Assembly: GCF_001316245.1 (NCBI RefSeq)
Contig: NZ_BBDM01000001.1
Span: 248,001 to 312,000, forward strand
Direction of reading: 5' to 3'
Source of the DNA: Vulcanisaeta sp. JCM 14467
GTDB taxonomy: Archaea; Thermoproteota; Thermoprotei; Thermoproteales; Thermocladiaceae
DNA length: 64,000 nucleotides
The notes under the pieces are model-generated. The model did not search any database. It was given only the letters and a program-made list of their open reading frames with translations, and had not been told where the DNA came from. Below are positions 1 to 11,143 of this stretch, piece by piece. Numbering within the stretch: position 1 is the first letter of the stretch; the number at the start of each line of letters is the position of its first letter. The translations under genes were made by a program, and so were the position numbers.

Positions 1-692
1 CGTGGCCGCTGGTCCATACCTCATGTGCCCCACATCACTCATGGCTCCCACTCAAAGCCGAACTTACGGCAGTAATCAATGTACCTGGGCTCCCTACCAC
101 CCTCAAGCTCCCTCTTCAGTACCTCCTTCTCAACCAGTGCCTTTAGGTCATCCTCATTTGGCTTGAATGGATACTTAGTTGCGTCGTACTCCTCACCACT
201 TGGTGTTAGTATTACATAGTAATCCTTACTAACAACCTGTGGTTGGGCTGCCTGCGTAGTAACCATACTTGGACTTAACGTCTTACTAAGCTCTGATAAT
301 GGGTGTCCATAGCACTTAATGTCGAATGCCTTGTAATAGCCGAAGGGTGCCCTCGACACTGGTACTGGGGATTTCTCCCTCAGCTTCTCGTAAACAGCCA
401 ACAACACGCTCAATGCCTTACTGGGCTTGGCGAGGTTGGGGCTTAGGTGTGCGTACGGGTAGAGGACTATCTGCGATGCCTTGACTCTACTTAATACATC
501 CAGTATTTGCTCAGTCACATAACTCACGTAGTTAGGGTCCTCCGTATCACTCTCCTCAACGCTCATGAAGACAACAAGCGCATTCTTCGCCGAGCCCCTC
601 TCAAGGTCTGGCGTTAATGGTTCTGGGTTCTCCACGGCCTTATCCCTAACCTGGTATGAGAAGTCCTCCGCATGTATGAATAATAATCTCAT
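1..692 (-). CDS. thrS: Threonyl-tRNA synthetase, N-terminal part (runs off left edge, frameshifted)
   Basis: Charges tRNA-Thr. What is visible is the archaeal-type N-terminal editing domain (D-aminoacyl-tRNA deacylase-like), starting at MRLLFIHAEDFSY; an in-frame start at 752 would add 20 residues not expected for the family. Crenarchaea sometimes split the editing and catalytic halves, but here the editing-domain frame ends in GFEWEP at a TGA (39-41) and an adjacent frame continues MSDVGHMRYGP, the usual link into the catalytic part. One base is missing near 42, so this is probably a full-length enzyme cut by a frameshift and by the window edge. It lies 50 nt downstream of agl3 on the same strand. 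Confidence 0.85.
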
Positions 693-742
693 TAATCTTA
701 CGGCAGAAACAACTAATATTAATTTATTTAGGTATTGACGCT

Positions 743-1904
743 TCACCTCCACCTAACCCTGGGCTTAAATAGGGTCTCAATCCTCCTAATCCTATCAACA
801 TACGGCTTTAAGTCTTTAAGCATCGTCACAACCTCATCCTCCATGATCCTTGTGAGCCTGTAAATACCGAGCTTAGGCAATACCTTCTTCTCCGGCTCGT
901 AGAGCAGGTCCTCCTCAGGTTCAACCTCGGGTTGGGTATGTGCATTATCTCCGGTTCATAACCAAGCACTTGCTTCGCAGCCCTCCTAACCAGCTCGGCC
1001 ATTTCATTCAAAGTCTTAACCTCCCTGTAGTGATGCACAGTCCTGAACTCACCAGGTTCTGGCGGGTTCTCTATCAATGCTGCTAATGCCGTTATCGTGT
1101 CCTCAAGGGATGTGAACCCCTTCTTCTGTAGGCCGCTGCCGTATATAGTCAGTGGGTGGTTAACCACGGCCTCGGCGCAGAACCTGTTTATTACGGTACC
1201 CCACACATCATCAACATCAAACCTAGTGAATAATTCCTCAGAGACTATGTCCTCAGTCCTAGTCCCATAGACGGGGCCCTGGTGGAAGTCAGTTATTGTT
1301 AAGCCCCACAATTTATTTGCGTATAGGAGCATGTATGAATCAAACACCTTACTCCAGTGATACCATGAGCCAGCCCACCTGGGCACGACAATCCTATCCC
1401 TAACCCCCTGGATAATGGCATCAATAAACGCATCCTCGGGTATCCTAAATGCTGGATAGCCATACTCACCCAGGTACCCATCTTCAGTATGTGGATATCC
1501 CTCCTAACCTCCCTTACTGCGTATATCACGTTTAACGTTGACGTGAGATTGTTAATGATTGTGTACTTGGCATGCTCAACATCAATCATGGAGTACGGCG
1601 CCGACCTCTGCTCGGCAAAATGCACAATAGTATCGGGCCTATACCTCTCAATAACCTTCCTAACCAGGTCATAATTAGTTGCGTCACCCTCGATAAACTC
1701 AATCCTTGCGCCAAAAATTTCCTCAACAGCCCTGATCCTATCCTGCATTGAAAGTATGGGTAAGGCCGAATCAGAACCAACCTCATTCACGGCCTTTCTG
1801 GTGTAGAAGTTATCAATGCCGATGACCTCGTGACCCCTCCTAACGAGCCTTAACGCCAACGCCCAACCTAAATACCCATCAATACCAAGTATTAATACCT
1901 TCAT
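743..1904 (-). CDS. agl3: UDP-sulfoquinovose synthase (Agl3/SqdB type), two frameshifts
   Basis: NAD-dependent short-chain dehydrogenase-like enzyme that makes UDP-sulfoquinovose from UDP-glucose and sulfite; in Sulfolobus, Agl3 supplies this sugar for S-layer N-glycans. The N-terminus has a Rossmann GIDGYLG loop. Mid-protein WYHWSK carries the YxxxK catalytic pair, followed by TDFHQGPVYG, typical of SQD1 enzymes. Two single-base losses split the gene: near 1472 (after ILKMGT) and near 924 (after IPNPR). Restoring both gives about 387 residues ending at the TGA at 743-745, the usual family length. It is divergent from the cis-prenyltransferase at 2024. Confidence 0.88.
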
Positions 1905-2023
1905 TACGCCTTCATCCTCGTGCTTATTGAGCCAAGTTAAATGTATTACCTAACAGTTAAAGCCGTAGATTAGGCAGTGCATAACTTTAAAAGGGTAAAT
2001 ATACAATCAAGAATGCAAATATA

Positions 2024-2738
2024 ATGCAAGGCGCAGTACCAGTGCACATTGGTGTTATACGATGGGAATAGGAGGTGGGCTAGGAAGGTTGGGTTGCCGA
2101 TAACGGAGGCGTATAGGATCGGCTCGGATAAGGTTGAGGAGTTTTTGGAATGGACGCTGGACTTTGGTATAAAAATCGTTACGGTGTACGTATTATCAAC
2201 CGAGAACTTCCTCAGGAGATCCAAGTTAGAGCTGGACTTGCTATATAGGTTGTTGAAGGAGAAGTTAATTAAGATTAGGAGGGATGAGAGGATCCATAGG
2301 AATAGGGTTAGGGTTAGGGTCATAGGGAGAACTTGGTTATTACCTGAGGACGTTCGTAGAGAGATAGAACTAACCGAGGAAACCACCGCAGATTACTCAG
2401 ATCATTATTTAAACCTGGCGGTTGTTTATGGCGGTAGGCAGGAAATAATCGACGCCGTTAAGAAACTAATTATTGATTACAACAGCGGCAAATTAAGCAT
2501 TAGCGATCTCAATGAGGAGTTACTATTTAAATATCTCTATGTTGGTGACGAGCCCTACCCCGAACCTGACCTAATAATTAGAACCGGCGGGGAGCATAGG
2601 ATAAGTAATTTCCTACTCTATGAAACCGCCTACTCCGAATTATATATATTAAATAAGTACTGGCCGGAAATATCTAAAGAAGACCTTAAGCAGGCACTTG
2701 ATGACTACGCAAGGAGGGAGAGAAGGTTCGGTAGGTAG
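2024..2738 (+). CDS. uppS: Cis-prenyltransferase (polyprenyl diphosphate synthase), frameshift near start
   Basis: Condenses isopentenyl diphosphate units to make the long polyprenyl (dolichyl-type) lipid carrier for glycan assembly. The ATG at 2024 gives MQGAVPVHIGVI, then the frame breaks at about 2060 and resumes at DGNRRWAR, the diphosphate-binding signature. Later motifs are STENF and RTGGEHRISNFLLYE...AYSELY, all canonical. Homologues always have one residue between the I and DGN, so two bases seem to be missing rather than one inserted. A TTG-initiated frame at 2049 skips the conserved HIG strand and is not the true start. It is divergent from agl3 and convergent with map. Confidence 0.87.
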
Positions 2739-2743
2739 CGTCC

Positions 2744-3709
2744 TCATTTTAGTAGTGAGAGGACGTTTACGATGGGGATAGCGCCATCCCTAGTTATTAT
2801 GAATGTATCCTCAACCTGGGCAACAAGGCCCTTACCATGTTCTATCAGCACTGGGTAACCATAGATGTAGTCCTTCATGTACAACTCACTTACCACATTA
2901 CCAACCCCCTCGCCGAACTTCGTGACGAGCCACCTGGGCGTAAATGGCAATGGGCCAATCTCACTGCTTATGTATGAAAGCACTTCGTAGTGAGGATCCT
3001 TGGGGCTTGGGTTCTTAAATAGGTGGTAAATCGTGACTTGCGGTCCATCATCAACATAGCCTGCACCATTCGTCGAGAATGGCTCAACAGCGTACACCTC
3101 ACCCTCAATTATCTTCTGCCTATCACCATTGTCATAATTAGGTACTGACTTACCTGCATGGAGCACGTACCTCCTTATCAAATGCCCACTCAGGTTCTTA
3201 ATTGGCTTGAACCCAAAGGACCTTATGGCCCTCTCTATCTGGGCGCCAACTGATGTTAACGTGATCCCTGGCTTCATGCTTAATTGTGCTGCCTCCAGCG
3301 CCTTTATCGATGCCTTAATTAATTGGTTATACATTGGGTTGAACGTAACCGTGACGGCAGTATCCACTATATATCCATCAATATGCGCGCCAAGGTCTAT
3401 CTTAACCACGGCACCCTTAGGTATTACGGACTTATCACCTATGGTGGCGGTGTAATGAGCTGCGATCTCATTCACACTTACATTAACGGGGAATGCAGGC
3501 TTTGCACCATTCTGCCTAATCCTACTCTCAACCTTCTCACATAACTCGAGTATTGGTATACCAGGTTCCACTATTGACATTGCGTAATTAAGGGCGTCCC
3601 TGGCAATGGCGCCTAATCTCTCATAGATTTTCAATAGGTCCGTGGACACGTAGTATGACGCATTGACTTCTTTAAATAGCCTAGCCCCTTTGATAATTGA
3701 TTTTGCCAA
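2744..3709 (-). CDS. map: Type II methionine aminopeptidase
   Basis: Removes the initiator methionine from new proteins in the cytosol. All five expected metal ligands of type II (archaeal/eukaryotic) MetAP are present: D105 and D116 in KIDLGAHIDGYIVDTA, H176 in LSGHLIRR, E209 in YAVEPFSTNG and E300 in QVEDTF. At 321 residues it is about 25 longer than most archaeal copies; the excess is at the N-terminus, with no later in-frame ATG before the conserved core. The gene is intact. Its stop lies 5 nt from that of the convergent cis-prenyltransferase, and dnaG diverges from its start. Confidence 0.93.
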   Translation of the reverse strand: MAKSIIKGARLFKEVNASYYVSTDLLKIYERLGAIARDALNYAMSIVEPGIPILELCEKVESRIRQNGAKPAFPVNVSVNEIAAHYTATIGDKSVIPKGAVVKIDLGAHIDGYIVDTAVTVTFNPMYNQLIKASIKALEAAQLSMKPGITLTSVGAQIERAIRSFGFKPIKNLSGHLIRRYVLHAGKSVPNYDNGDRQKIIEGEVYAVEPFSTNGAGYVDDGPQVTIYHLFKNPSPKDPHYEVLSYISSEIGPLPFTPRWLVTKFGEGVGNVVSELYMKDYIYGYPVLIEHGKGLVAQVEDTFIITRDGAIPIVNVLSLLK

Positions 3710-3756
3710 GAGAAACTATTTTAATCCGGCTTTAATCATGAGTACTTGGTGTCGTA

Positions 3757-5132
3757 ATGGGAGCCTTAACCATTGTGGCTAAATACCTAATAGTGGCTAA
3801 CGTGGAGGTTCAGGGAACGGTGGAGAAGTACGACATAATAGGCGCCCTATTCAGCCAAACAGAGGGACTATTGGGTAATGAACTCGACCTTAGGGAACTT
3901 CAAATGAATGGTAGGATCGGCAGGATCGAGGTTGAGACTGAGTATAAGGGCGATAAGACCGTTGGTAAGGTTTACATACCATCTAACCTGGATAGGTATG
4001 AGACCGCCCTCGTAGCAGCAATGATAGAGACCGTGGATAAGGTGGGGCCGTATAACGCAAAGGTGCAGGTTGTCGAGATCAAGGACCTCAGGGAGGAGAA
4101 GAGGAAGAAGATCTTCGACAGGGCGAGGGAGTTACTCAAGCTTGTTGAGCATGAGCGCTGCCAGACACTAAGGAGTTGATTACGAAATTCATGGAGAGCA
4201 TTAGGGAGACCGAGGTCATTGAGTACGGGCCTGAGAAACTACCTGCTGGGCCTGAGGTTGATACTGCGGATACGATAATAATCGTTGAGGGTAGGGCTGA
4301 TGTGCTTAACCTTGTTAAGCATGGCTTTAAGAACGTGATAGGCCTAGGCGGCTCAAGCGGTGGTGTTCCTAAGACGGTTATTGAGTTGAGTAAGAAGAAG
4401 ACGACAATCGCTTTCGTGGATGGGGATAGGGGTGGCGAGATGCTGCTTAAGGAGTTACTTAAGTATGCGGACATTGATTACATAGCCAGGGCACCGCCCG
4501 GTAAGGAGGTTGAGCAATTAACGGCTAAGGAGATAACGAAGGCTCTCAGGAATAAGATACCCGCTGAGGAATACCTGGCAAGCCTTGAGAAGAGGGAGAG
4601 AAAGATGATTGAGGAGGCAAGACAGGCACAGGCTCAACAGGAGATACCGCAGGCGCAAGCCATAGAGGTGCCAATACAGGAATCACCGCAGCAAGCCGAG
4701 AAGGTTCAGGTAATGCCACAACCACAGCCAGTGCAGCCGACCTCAACAACCGTGCAAGCGCAAGCAACACCCCAACAAGCGCTCCAGTCTCAACAACCAA
4801 GCCCAGAATTACCCCAATTACCACCTAACGTTATTGATGAGATGAAGAAGCTCGGTGGAACCCTGGAGGCCATAATATATGACGATCACTGGACCGAGAT
4901 AAAGAGAATACCCGTGAGGGACCTCGTCGACACACTACAGCAATTGCCCAATGCATATGCCGTTATATTTGACGGCGTTTGCACACAGCGCCTTGTGGAT
5001 GTCGCATCGGGTAAGGGCGTTAAGTTATTGATAATGTCGAGGGTCGGCAACATAACGAAGGTTCCCACAGATATGCTGATAATGACTATTGACGAGTACC
5101 TAAGCAAAGCTGGGGCAGGCGCAGGTAAGTGA
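3757..5132 (+). CDS. dnaG: Archaeal DnaG-type primase / exosome subunit, frameshifted
   Basis: In crenarchaea DnaG is chiefly an RNA exosome subunit that binds poly(A), with primase activity reported. The N-terminal domain starts AKYLIVANVEV and includes QTEGLLG. A Toprim domain follows with VEGRADVLNLVKHG and the acidic FVDGDRGG. Then come a Gln/Pro-rich linker (roughly residues 155-215 of the second fragment) and a conserved C-terminal domain ending in LIMTIDEYLSKAG. One base is missing at about 4155 (GAG-GCG-CTG read as GAGCGCTG), splitting the frame just before LPDTKELITKF. Restored length is about 458 residues. It is divergent from map. Confidence 0.92.
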
Positions 5133-5172
5133 TTTAATAAAACAAACATAGTTATTTAACAATTAATTTTAA

Positions 5173-7525
5173 TTACGAAAAATAATCGAGTATTGACTTA
5201 CCTGCCTTACCCTGCATAAGCTGCGACTCCTTAACCCCCAAAACCTCCAGTATCCTCATTGCGGCGGGGACTACCTGCTTCTCGACATAGTAATCAACAT
5301 CGATCTCCCTAATATCCTTAACAAGTATGTATGGCTTCACCTTATAGGCGAGCTTGGCACCACCACCCTTAACAATGACGTAACCAATCATGTCACCCTT
5401 ACCAACCTTATAACCAGCCTCAACCAACTGCTTAGCCGCAGCAACGTGAGGCGTTAATACCTTGTACTCATTCAATGATTTATCAAGAGTCTTCCAGATG
5501 ATCACGTCATCAATGTCGAATTGGTATGCCTTAACCTTATCAATCACGGACTTTACGTAGGAGACCGCCTTACCAACATCGCCCGTTGTCAGGACTATCT
5601 CGGCTACGTTCTCCTGAACATCCTTTGCAATCTCGGCCCAATCACCCCTAACAGCCTCGAAACCAACAATATCTATCTCGCCGTCAGTCGTTAGGCCAAC
5701 ATACCTCTTCTTAGCCTCTGTAAACAGGACCCTCTTGTACACCTTATCAACCTTAACCTCAAAACCAAGCTCATTATTAATGTAATCAATCAATGCATTA
5801 ACCTTATCACTAATGTTCTTAACGAATAAGCTATCAGTATCGCCATAGATAATTGGTAAGCCCAGGGACCTAGCCTTCTCAATAACCGTCTTAAGCAGGT
5901 TCCTACCCCACGCCGTAACAGCCTCAGCAACCTCACGCCTATACCACCTAGCCCCAAGCCAACCGCAGTAACCATACATGCATTCGCCATGACCTTAAGC
6001 GCCCTCTGTCTCTCATTGAGTAGGACCCAATCTGGGCTATTTTCCGGGTACTTCTTCATCAGCTCCCTAACCCTACGCCTACTCTCGACCAAAATCCTAA
6101 GCAGGCCTGGATAAAGTCCTTCAGGTGACTTCCTGAATTTGTAATTAACCTCAGGAGCCACATAGCAATCATTGCAATCACTAAGTACTAGCGTATCTGG
6201 CGACACGTTATACTTCATCATGATGCTTGGGTACATGCTCGAGAAGTCTATTACGGCTATGTCCTCATGAAGCCCAGGCCTTGGCTCAAGAACCACGGCA
6301 CCCTTGTAAGTCTCGTAGGGTCTCTCCTCACGGTTAGGCGCCAACTCACCTCTCTTAACTGCCTCGTAGAATATCATCCACTCAACCCTAGCACCAACGC
6401 TGGCAGCGCCGACCTGGTCGAGTGGTAGTCCTGATATTGAGGATAATTGAATGGCAAAGGGCAATAGCTTCTCTGCTAAACCGTAGGTACTGACCACATC
6501 GTCTCTGGCATACTTAAGCAGTAGCTCACGCTTACCCTTATCATCCCAATACTCATATATCCTATGACCAGGTATGAGGACCCTCTCGCTCCTCTTCATG
6601 ATCCCGAAGAACTCGGCCGCCCTATCCAGGCTCTTCACCTTTATCTCGCTCATTTCCTCAATGAAGTTGAAAAGGTCAACATTTGCCCTGCCAATTATTG
6701 ACCAATGACCATAAACACTCTGCTCAGGTGGATTACCCATCCTGGACAGGGCCAGCCTAATGCCAATCCTTGACGACCTATTGACCAGGTATGGCCAGTC
6801 AAAGCCATTATTGTTATACCCAACCACGATGTCCGGATCGTACTTCCTGAAGTAATCCATGAACTCCCTAATCACCTTGGCATCATTCTTACTGTCATCG
6901 GCCACAAACATCTTAACACCATCCTCCTTAGTAATCGTTGATATTATTATGACAGGGTCCCTATCAGGGTTCGGCATGCCCCTTGGGTTATAAACCTCGA
7001 TATCGAAGGCAAGAACCTGAAGTTCGGCAGTTTATGCTCCTCGATCATCCTGGGCCTAGTCTTGGCAAGACAGACAAGGTCGACTTGGTAATTACCCTTA
7101 ACCTCCTCACACTGATCAACAACAACCCAATTACTCGGCTTAACACCCATATCCAGTAAGTACCTCTGCGAAAACCTAATGTCGGCCTCAAGCACATCCT
7201 CAACACCAGGAACCTCAACTGCTAACTCCCTAAGCTCCCTGACTTTCTCGGGTATTGTTGCCGTTACCTTAATGGCATCAACCTCATTACCAAACAACCT
7301 ACGCCTAACAACCTCCACATTCAATATCCTACCCTCCAACTTACGCTTAACATTATTAAATACGGTATTGACATCGCCCGATGATAATACATAGAAGTAT
7401 GGTCGAAACGACCTATCCAAAACGAGGACTCTCCTACCATCATCTGTAATACCAAATAACCTTAGCTCCGGCGTACTTCCAACAACACCGTACGTAACAT
7501 CCAGCAGCCAAAATGCTAATTCCAT
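5173..7525 (-). CDS. polB: Family B DNA polymerase, two frameshifts
   Basis: Replicative or repair DNA polymerase with 3'-5' exonuclease. After restoring single bases near 7016 and 5980 it is about 784 residues. Exo I FDIEVYN lies on the first break (about residue 172), Exo II NNNGFDWPYL near 239, Exo III YARDDVVSTY near 339, motif A DFSSMYPSIM near 428, motif B region LKVMANAMYGYCG on the second break, and motif C YGDTDSLF near 560. No intein is present at these usual insertion points. The C-terminus GKSILDYF could be a PCNA-binding tail (inference). Length is closer to PolB3 than to the longer crenarchaeal PolB1, but I cannot assign the paralogue. Confidence 0.92.
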
Positions 7526-7605
7526 TACTAGATTAGGTAAGGGAGCAAGTAGTTAAACTTACTCTTCTTAGCCTTTTAACGATGATTTTATTTTAACTTC
7601 CTACC

Positions 7606-8085
7606 TTAAATGGGTAGTCTCGGGTCTTCCTTAATGACCTTAGCCACTATTAAGGTCGACGTCCTCTCAACCTCCTCCATATTCATTATCTGCTCAAGAA
7701 TCCTCAGAATCTCATCCTTACCACTAGCCCTAACCTGAAGCACGAAGTCCCACTCACCAAATATGTAGTATACCGTGGTCACACCACCAATACTCGCCAA
7801 CTTCTGACCAACCTTCTCGTGATAGCCAGGCCCGTACTTAGCCTTAACGAGTATCACAGCCACGTAGTCCTTACCCATCTTCTCAGGACTCAACTTGGCA
7901 TGACAGCCAAGTATTATGCCAAGCCTCTCAAGCTTCTTAATCCTATAGTAAACAGTTGATTTCGATATCTTTAACTTATTAGCCATTTCATCAAGTGTTA
8001 TCCTACAATCATCCTGCAACATCTTTAAAATCTCAATATCAGTCTGGTCTATCTCCTCAGTTATTGACATCAATGGAGTAGCCAC
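7606..8085 (-). CDS. Lrp/AsnC family transcriptional regulator
   Basis: An N-terminal winged helix-turn-helix (DQTDIEILKMLQDD, then KISKSTVYYRIKKLERLGII) is followed by an alpha-beta ligand-binding (RAM) domain with GEWDFVLQVRASGKDEI. Length (159) is typical. Two starts are possible, ATG at 8085 or at 8070 (MSITEEIDQTD); the second matches family N-termini better. The effector and targets cannot be told from sequence. It stands alone, with 261 nt of AT-rich DNA upstream. Confidence 0.9.
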   Translation of the reverse strand: MATPLMSITEEIDQTDIEILKMLQDDCRITLDEMANKLKISKSTVYYRIKKLERLGIILGCHAKLSPEKMGKDYVAVILVKAKYGPGYHEKVGQKLASIGGVTTVYYIFGEWDFVLQVRASGKDEILRILEQIMNMEEVERTSTLIVAKVIKEDPRLPI

Positions 8086-8346
8086 TGAGCTTATTTAAAA
8101 AAACATTCGCTTGTTATAAAATATTCATGTTATGCCTAATTATTTTACATAATTATCTCCCTAATACACATAACCCAAAATCAATTAATCATTACCATGT
8201 TCATAAAGACTCAAATAATTCATGCACACTTAAGCCCTGAAAAGATATGAATACAATAGGGCATTTAATGAATTAAGCAAAGAAAATGTTTTTATATTGG
8301 TTATCAACGACTGTTCAGCAAAGAAATCCCTTTTTGGTGATGTAAT

Positions 8347-8586
8347 ATGTCAAGTAGGCAAACCCCCGGATTAAGTAAGGACGAGACAGATGAGAGGATA
8401 AAGCAGGCACTATATTACCTAACCAGGGTTGTCCAGGACATGGGCATTCCCAGGAACATCAGGAGAGCCGCCAGCGAGGCTGTTAGGGTATTGATGGACC
8501 CAAACATGAGCCCAGGACTTAAGGCTTCAACTGTTATTAGCATACTTGATGAAGCGCTGGCAGACCCAAACATGCCACTTTTTTAG
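8347..8586 (+). CDS. UPF0147 family protein
   Basis: Small conserved archaeal protein of unknown function, 79 residues. The recognisable core is IPRNIRRAASEAVRVL followed by PGLKASTVISILDEALADPNMP. A TATA-like stretch lies at about 8287-8297 and a Shine-Dalgarno GGTGA at 8336-8340, 6 nt before the ATG, so this gene has a leadered mRNA, unlike many neighbours. It is convergent with malic enzyme, with a T-run just before its stop and T-rich DNA after it. Confidence 0.88.
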   Translation: MSSRQTPGLSKDETDERIKQALYYLTRVVQDMGIPRNIRRAASEAVRVLMDPNMSPGLKASTVISILDEALADPNMPLF

Positions 8587-8646
8587 TAGGGTTATTTTCT
8601 GGCAAGTGATCAGTTTGCTTGAGCAGATTAAGGACTCAGTATGATT

Positions 8647-9976
8647 TTACGCCAAATCACTAAGTAAATCCCTTATTAACCCCTTACCATAAAGTGTCTC
8701 AATCATTAACCTTGCATTGGCTATGAACTCCTTAGCCCTATTATATTCCTCCCTCCAACTAAGGGACTTCCTAGCAACCCCCTGCTCGGCTGCCTTAACG
8801 GCAACTGCAGCCGCAACCCTTGGGTAGAAGTCCCACTCCTCCATTGTCGGTAGTATCTTATCCTCACTCAACTTATCACCGACGAAATTCGCTATTTCCT
8901 GGGCAGCGGCTATCACCATCTCATCAGTTATCGTCCTAACCCTAGCATCCAACGCACCCCTGAAGACCCCTGGAAACACCAATGAGTTATTAACCTGGTT
9001 CGGGAAGTCACTCCTACCGGTAGCCACAACCCTAGCACCTGCCTCCTTAGCCTCCCAGGGCCAAATCTCCGGTATTGGGTTTGCCAGGGCAAAGACTATT
9101 GGTCCTTATTCATTTGCCTAATCCACTCCTTCTTAATCACGCCTGGTCCCTGTACGGATGCAGCAACAACCGCGTCAATACCCACGAGAGCCTCCTTAAT
9201 ACCACCCTTCCTCCTCTCAGCGTTTGTTTTAATCGCTAATTCGTACTTCCACGGATTAGTGAGCATTAGCTTATCCATGTCCTCCCTCTCCGGATGTAAT
9301 ATACCCTTACTATCAACAAGTATTATATTACCTGGCTTGACACCATACTTAATTAGTATCCTGGCAGCGGCTATGTTCGACGCCCCAGCTCCAATTAGGG
9401 CTATTGTTGAGTCCTCAAGCTTCTTACCGACGATCTTAAAGGCATTTATTAAGCCGGCAAGTATTGCACCGGCTGTTCCCTGCTGGTCATCATGCCAAAC
9501 GGCTATTTTCAACTCCCCCCTCAACTTATCAAGCACATAGAAGCACTTGGGTGATTCAATATCCTCAAGGTTTATACCACCGAAGGCAGGTTCTATGGCC
9601 TTAGCCACATTAACAATGTCATCCTGCGTCTTAGCCCTTATGGGTAGTGGTACAGCGTCAACACCGCCAAGGTACTTGAACAAGAGGGATTTGCCCTCCA
9701 TCACAGGCATTGCCGCCTCCGGGCCAATATTACCAAGTCCAAGTACCCTACTACCGTCAGTGAGGACTGCGATTGCGTTCCACCTCCACGTATACTCAAA
9801 TGACCTATCAACATCTGCATTTATCTCCTTAGAAACAGCTGCAACGCCCGGCGTGTACCATATTGAGAAATCCTGTAGGCTCCTAACCGGTACCTTGGTA
9901 ATACCATTATTTTTCCTCCATACCTCCTTGAAGCCTCAATTGCAATCTTAAACCACTTACTTGATTCCTCACCCAT
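8647..9976 (-). CDS. Malic enzyme (malate dehydrogenase, oxaloacetate-decarboxylating), two frameshifts
   Basis: Oxidative decarboxylation of malate to pyruvate. Three pieces join into about 443 residues once a base is restored near 9896 (before [19 protein letters not shown]) and near 9104 (at [10 protein letters not shown]). Visible landmarks are [41 protein letters not shown] (metal and substrate region), the Rossmann loop [13 protein letters not shown], and [21 protein letters not shown]. This is the short prokaryotic form. The ATG at 9976 lies 27 nt from a TATA box, suggesting a leaderless mRNA. NAD versus NADP preference is not assigned. Confidence 0.9.
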
Positions 9977-9998
9977 CACGTAGCCTTAAACCTAAAGG

Positions 9999-10006
9999 AT
10001 TTATAT
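9999..10006 (-). promoter_or_regulatory. TATA box for malic enzyme gene
   Basis: On the minus strand ATATAAAT is centred about 27 nt before the ATG at 9976. In crenarchaea transcription starts about 26 nt after the TATA centre, which puts the mRNA start at the start codon. Position is seen; function is inferred. Confidence 0.6.
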
Positions 10007-10084
10007 TAATTTCTGAAGATGAATTCGGCAATCGACCAATATAGAAGTTACATGAAGAATATTTAACTGAATAATGACCTACCC

Positions 10085-11143
10085 CTAATCACCATCCCCA
10101 GCCTTAATAATGTGAATGCTCTCCCTCGGTATGATGAGTAGAACCTTATCACCAGGTTTAAAGGCCGTGGTTGATAACGCCATTAACGTTAAGCCATTAC
10201 CCACTGTAACCAATAATTGATAACCAACCCTACTCCTAATGACCTCACTAACTACGCCCTCAAGCACATTCCGCCCCGTAACAACATCATTATGGGCCAT
10301 AACCCTAATCCACTCAGGCCTAATACAAACATAGACCTCACCACTGACATCATCATTAATACCCAACTCAACCTCCCCATTAAGCATGACGCGGTTATTC
10401 TCGGCAAAACCTCTTATAACATTCTGAAAGCCAAGGAACCTGGCTGTAAAGACCCTGCTCGGCTTATTAAATACCTGCTCAGGGCCTCCCTCCTCGATTA
10501 TCCTACCTTTATTCATGATATATATCCTATCAGCCAATGCATAAGCCTCATCCCAGTCATGGGTTACGTGAATTACGATAGTGCCATACTTCCTAGGCAC
10601 CTCCTTAAGCATTAATATTATTCTATCCCTAGTCTCCCTATCAAGCATCGAGAGAGGCTCATCCAGTAACAACACCTTGGGCCTCACGATCAATGCCCTA
10701 GCCAACGCAACCCTCTGCTGCTCACCACCACTGAGGTTTACAGCCCTCCTATTGAGTAAATAATCAATACCCAGGTCCCTGGCAATCTCAAGAACAAGCC
10801 TACGCCTCTCCTGCCTCGGGACACCCCTAAACCTGAGCCCATACTCAATATTCTCATAAACCGTCATGTGCTCGAAAATTGCGTAACCCTGGGGTACATA
10901 GGATACGTTACGAGTCTCAGGGGGTTCCTGTGTTACGTCGATACCATCAATCATGATACTACCCTCGCTAACCCTGTAAATACCTGCAATGGCCTTAAGC
11001 AACGTGCTTTTACCCGAACCAGTGGGCCCAAGTATTACGTTATAGGTCTCATGCCTGAACACCGTGTTTATTGGGCCCAGGGTAAAGTACCTAAGCCGCA
11101 CAGTTACACTACTTAACTCAACCATACCAGGCATGACCACCAC
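10085..11143 (-). CDS. wtpC: Tungstate/molybdate ABC transporter ATPase
   Basis: ATP-binding subunit that powers oxyanion uptake. Walker A is GPTGSGKST (about residues 39-47), Q-loop YVPQGYAIF, signature LSGGEQQRVALARAL, Walker B VLLLDEPLS, and switch His in HVTHDWDEA. A C-terminal TOBE-like region (about 240-350) is typical of the ModC/WtpC/PotA branch. Its start overlaps the permease stop by up to 26 nt; MVELSSVTV (start 11125) is a likely alternative start. Substrate is assigned from the adjacent WtpA-like binding protein. Confidence 0.88.
   Translation of the reverse strand: MVVMPGMVELSSVTVRLRYFTLGPINTVFRHETYNVILGPTGSGKSTLLKAIAGIYRVSEGSIMIDGIDVTQEPPETRNVSYVPQGYAIFEHMTVYENIEYGLRFRGVPRQERRRLVLEIARDLGIDYLLNRRAVNLSGGEQQRVALARALIVRPKVLLLDEPLSMLDRETRDRIILMLKEVPRKYGTIVIHVTHDWDEAYALADRIYIMNKGRIIEEGGPEQVFNKPSRVFTARFLGFQNVIRGFAENNRVMLNGEVELGINDDVSGEVYVCIRPEWIRVMAHNDVVTGRNVLEGVVSEVIRSRVGYQLLVTVGNGLTLMALSTTAFKPGDKVLLIIPRESIHIIKAGDGD

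Noticed and set aside
39-752. ThrRS editing domain as a separate stand-alone gene, as in some crenarchaea
   Set aside because: The neighbouring frame continues with the canonical linker into the catalytic part with one base missing, so a full-length gene is simpler.
3757-5132. Programmed frameshift in dnaG
   Set aside because: No slippery sequence or downstream structure is needed, and the same kind of break occurs in dozens of unrelated genes in the window.
5173-7525. Split polymerase or intein-derived fragments
   Set aside because: The breaks remove no residues and add none; no intein sequence is present, and each is fixed by one base.
8230-8262. Possible hairpin GCCCT...AGGGC upstream of UPF0147
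   Set aside because: Only five pairs with a 19-nt loop; no conserved motif and no T-run, so not supported as a terminator or regulator.
10018-10075. C/D-like boxes (AAGATGA ... CTGA) between malic enzyme and wtpC
   Set aside because: Box C has a mismatch at a key base, there is no clear D' box, and spacing does not fit archaeal guides.
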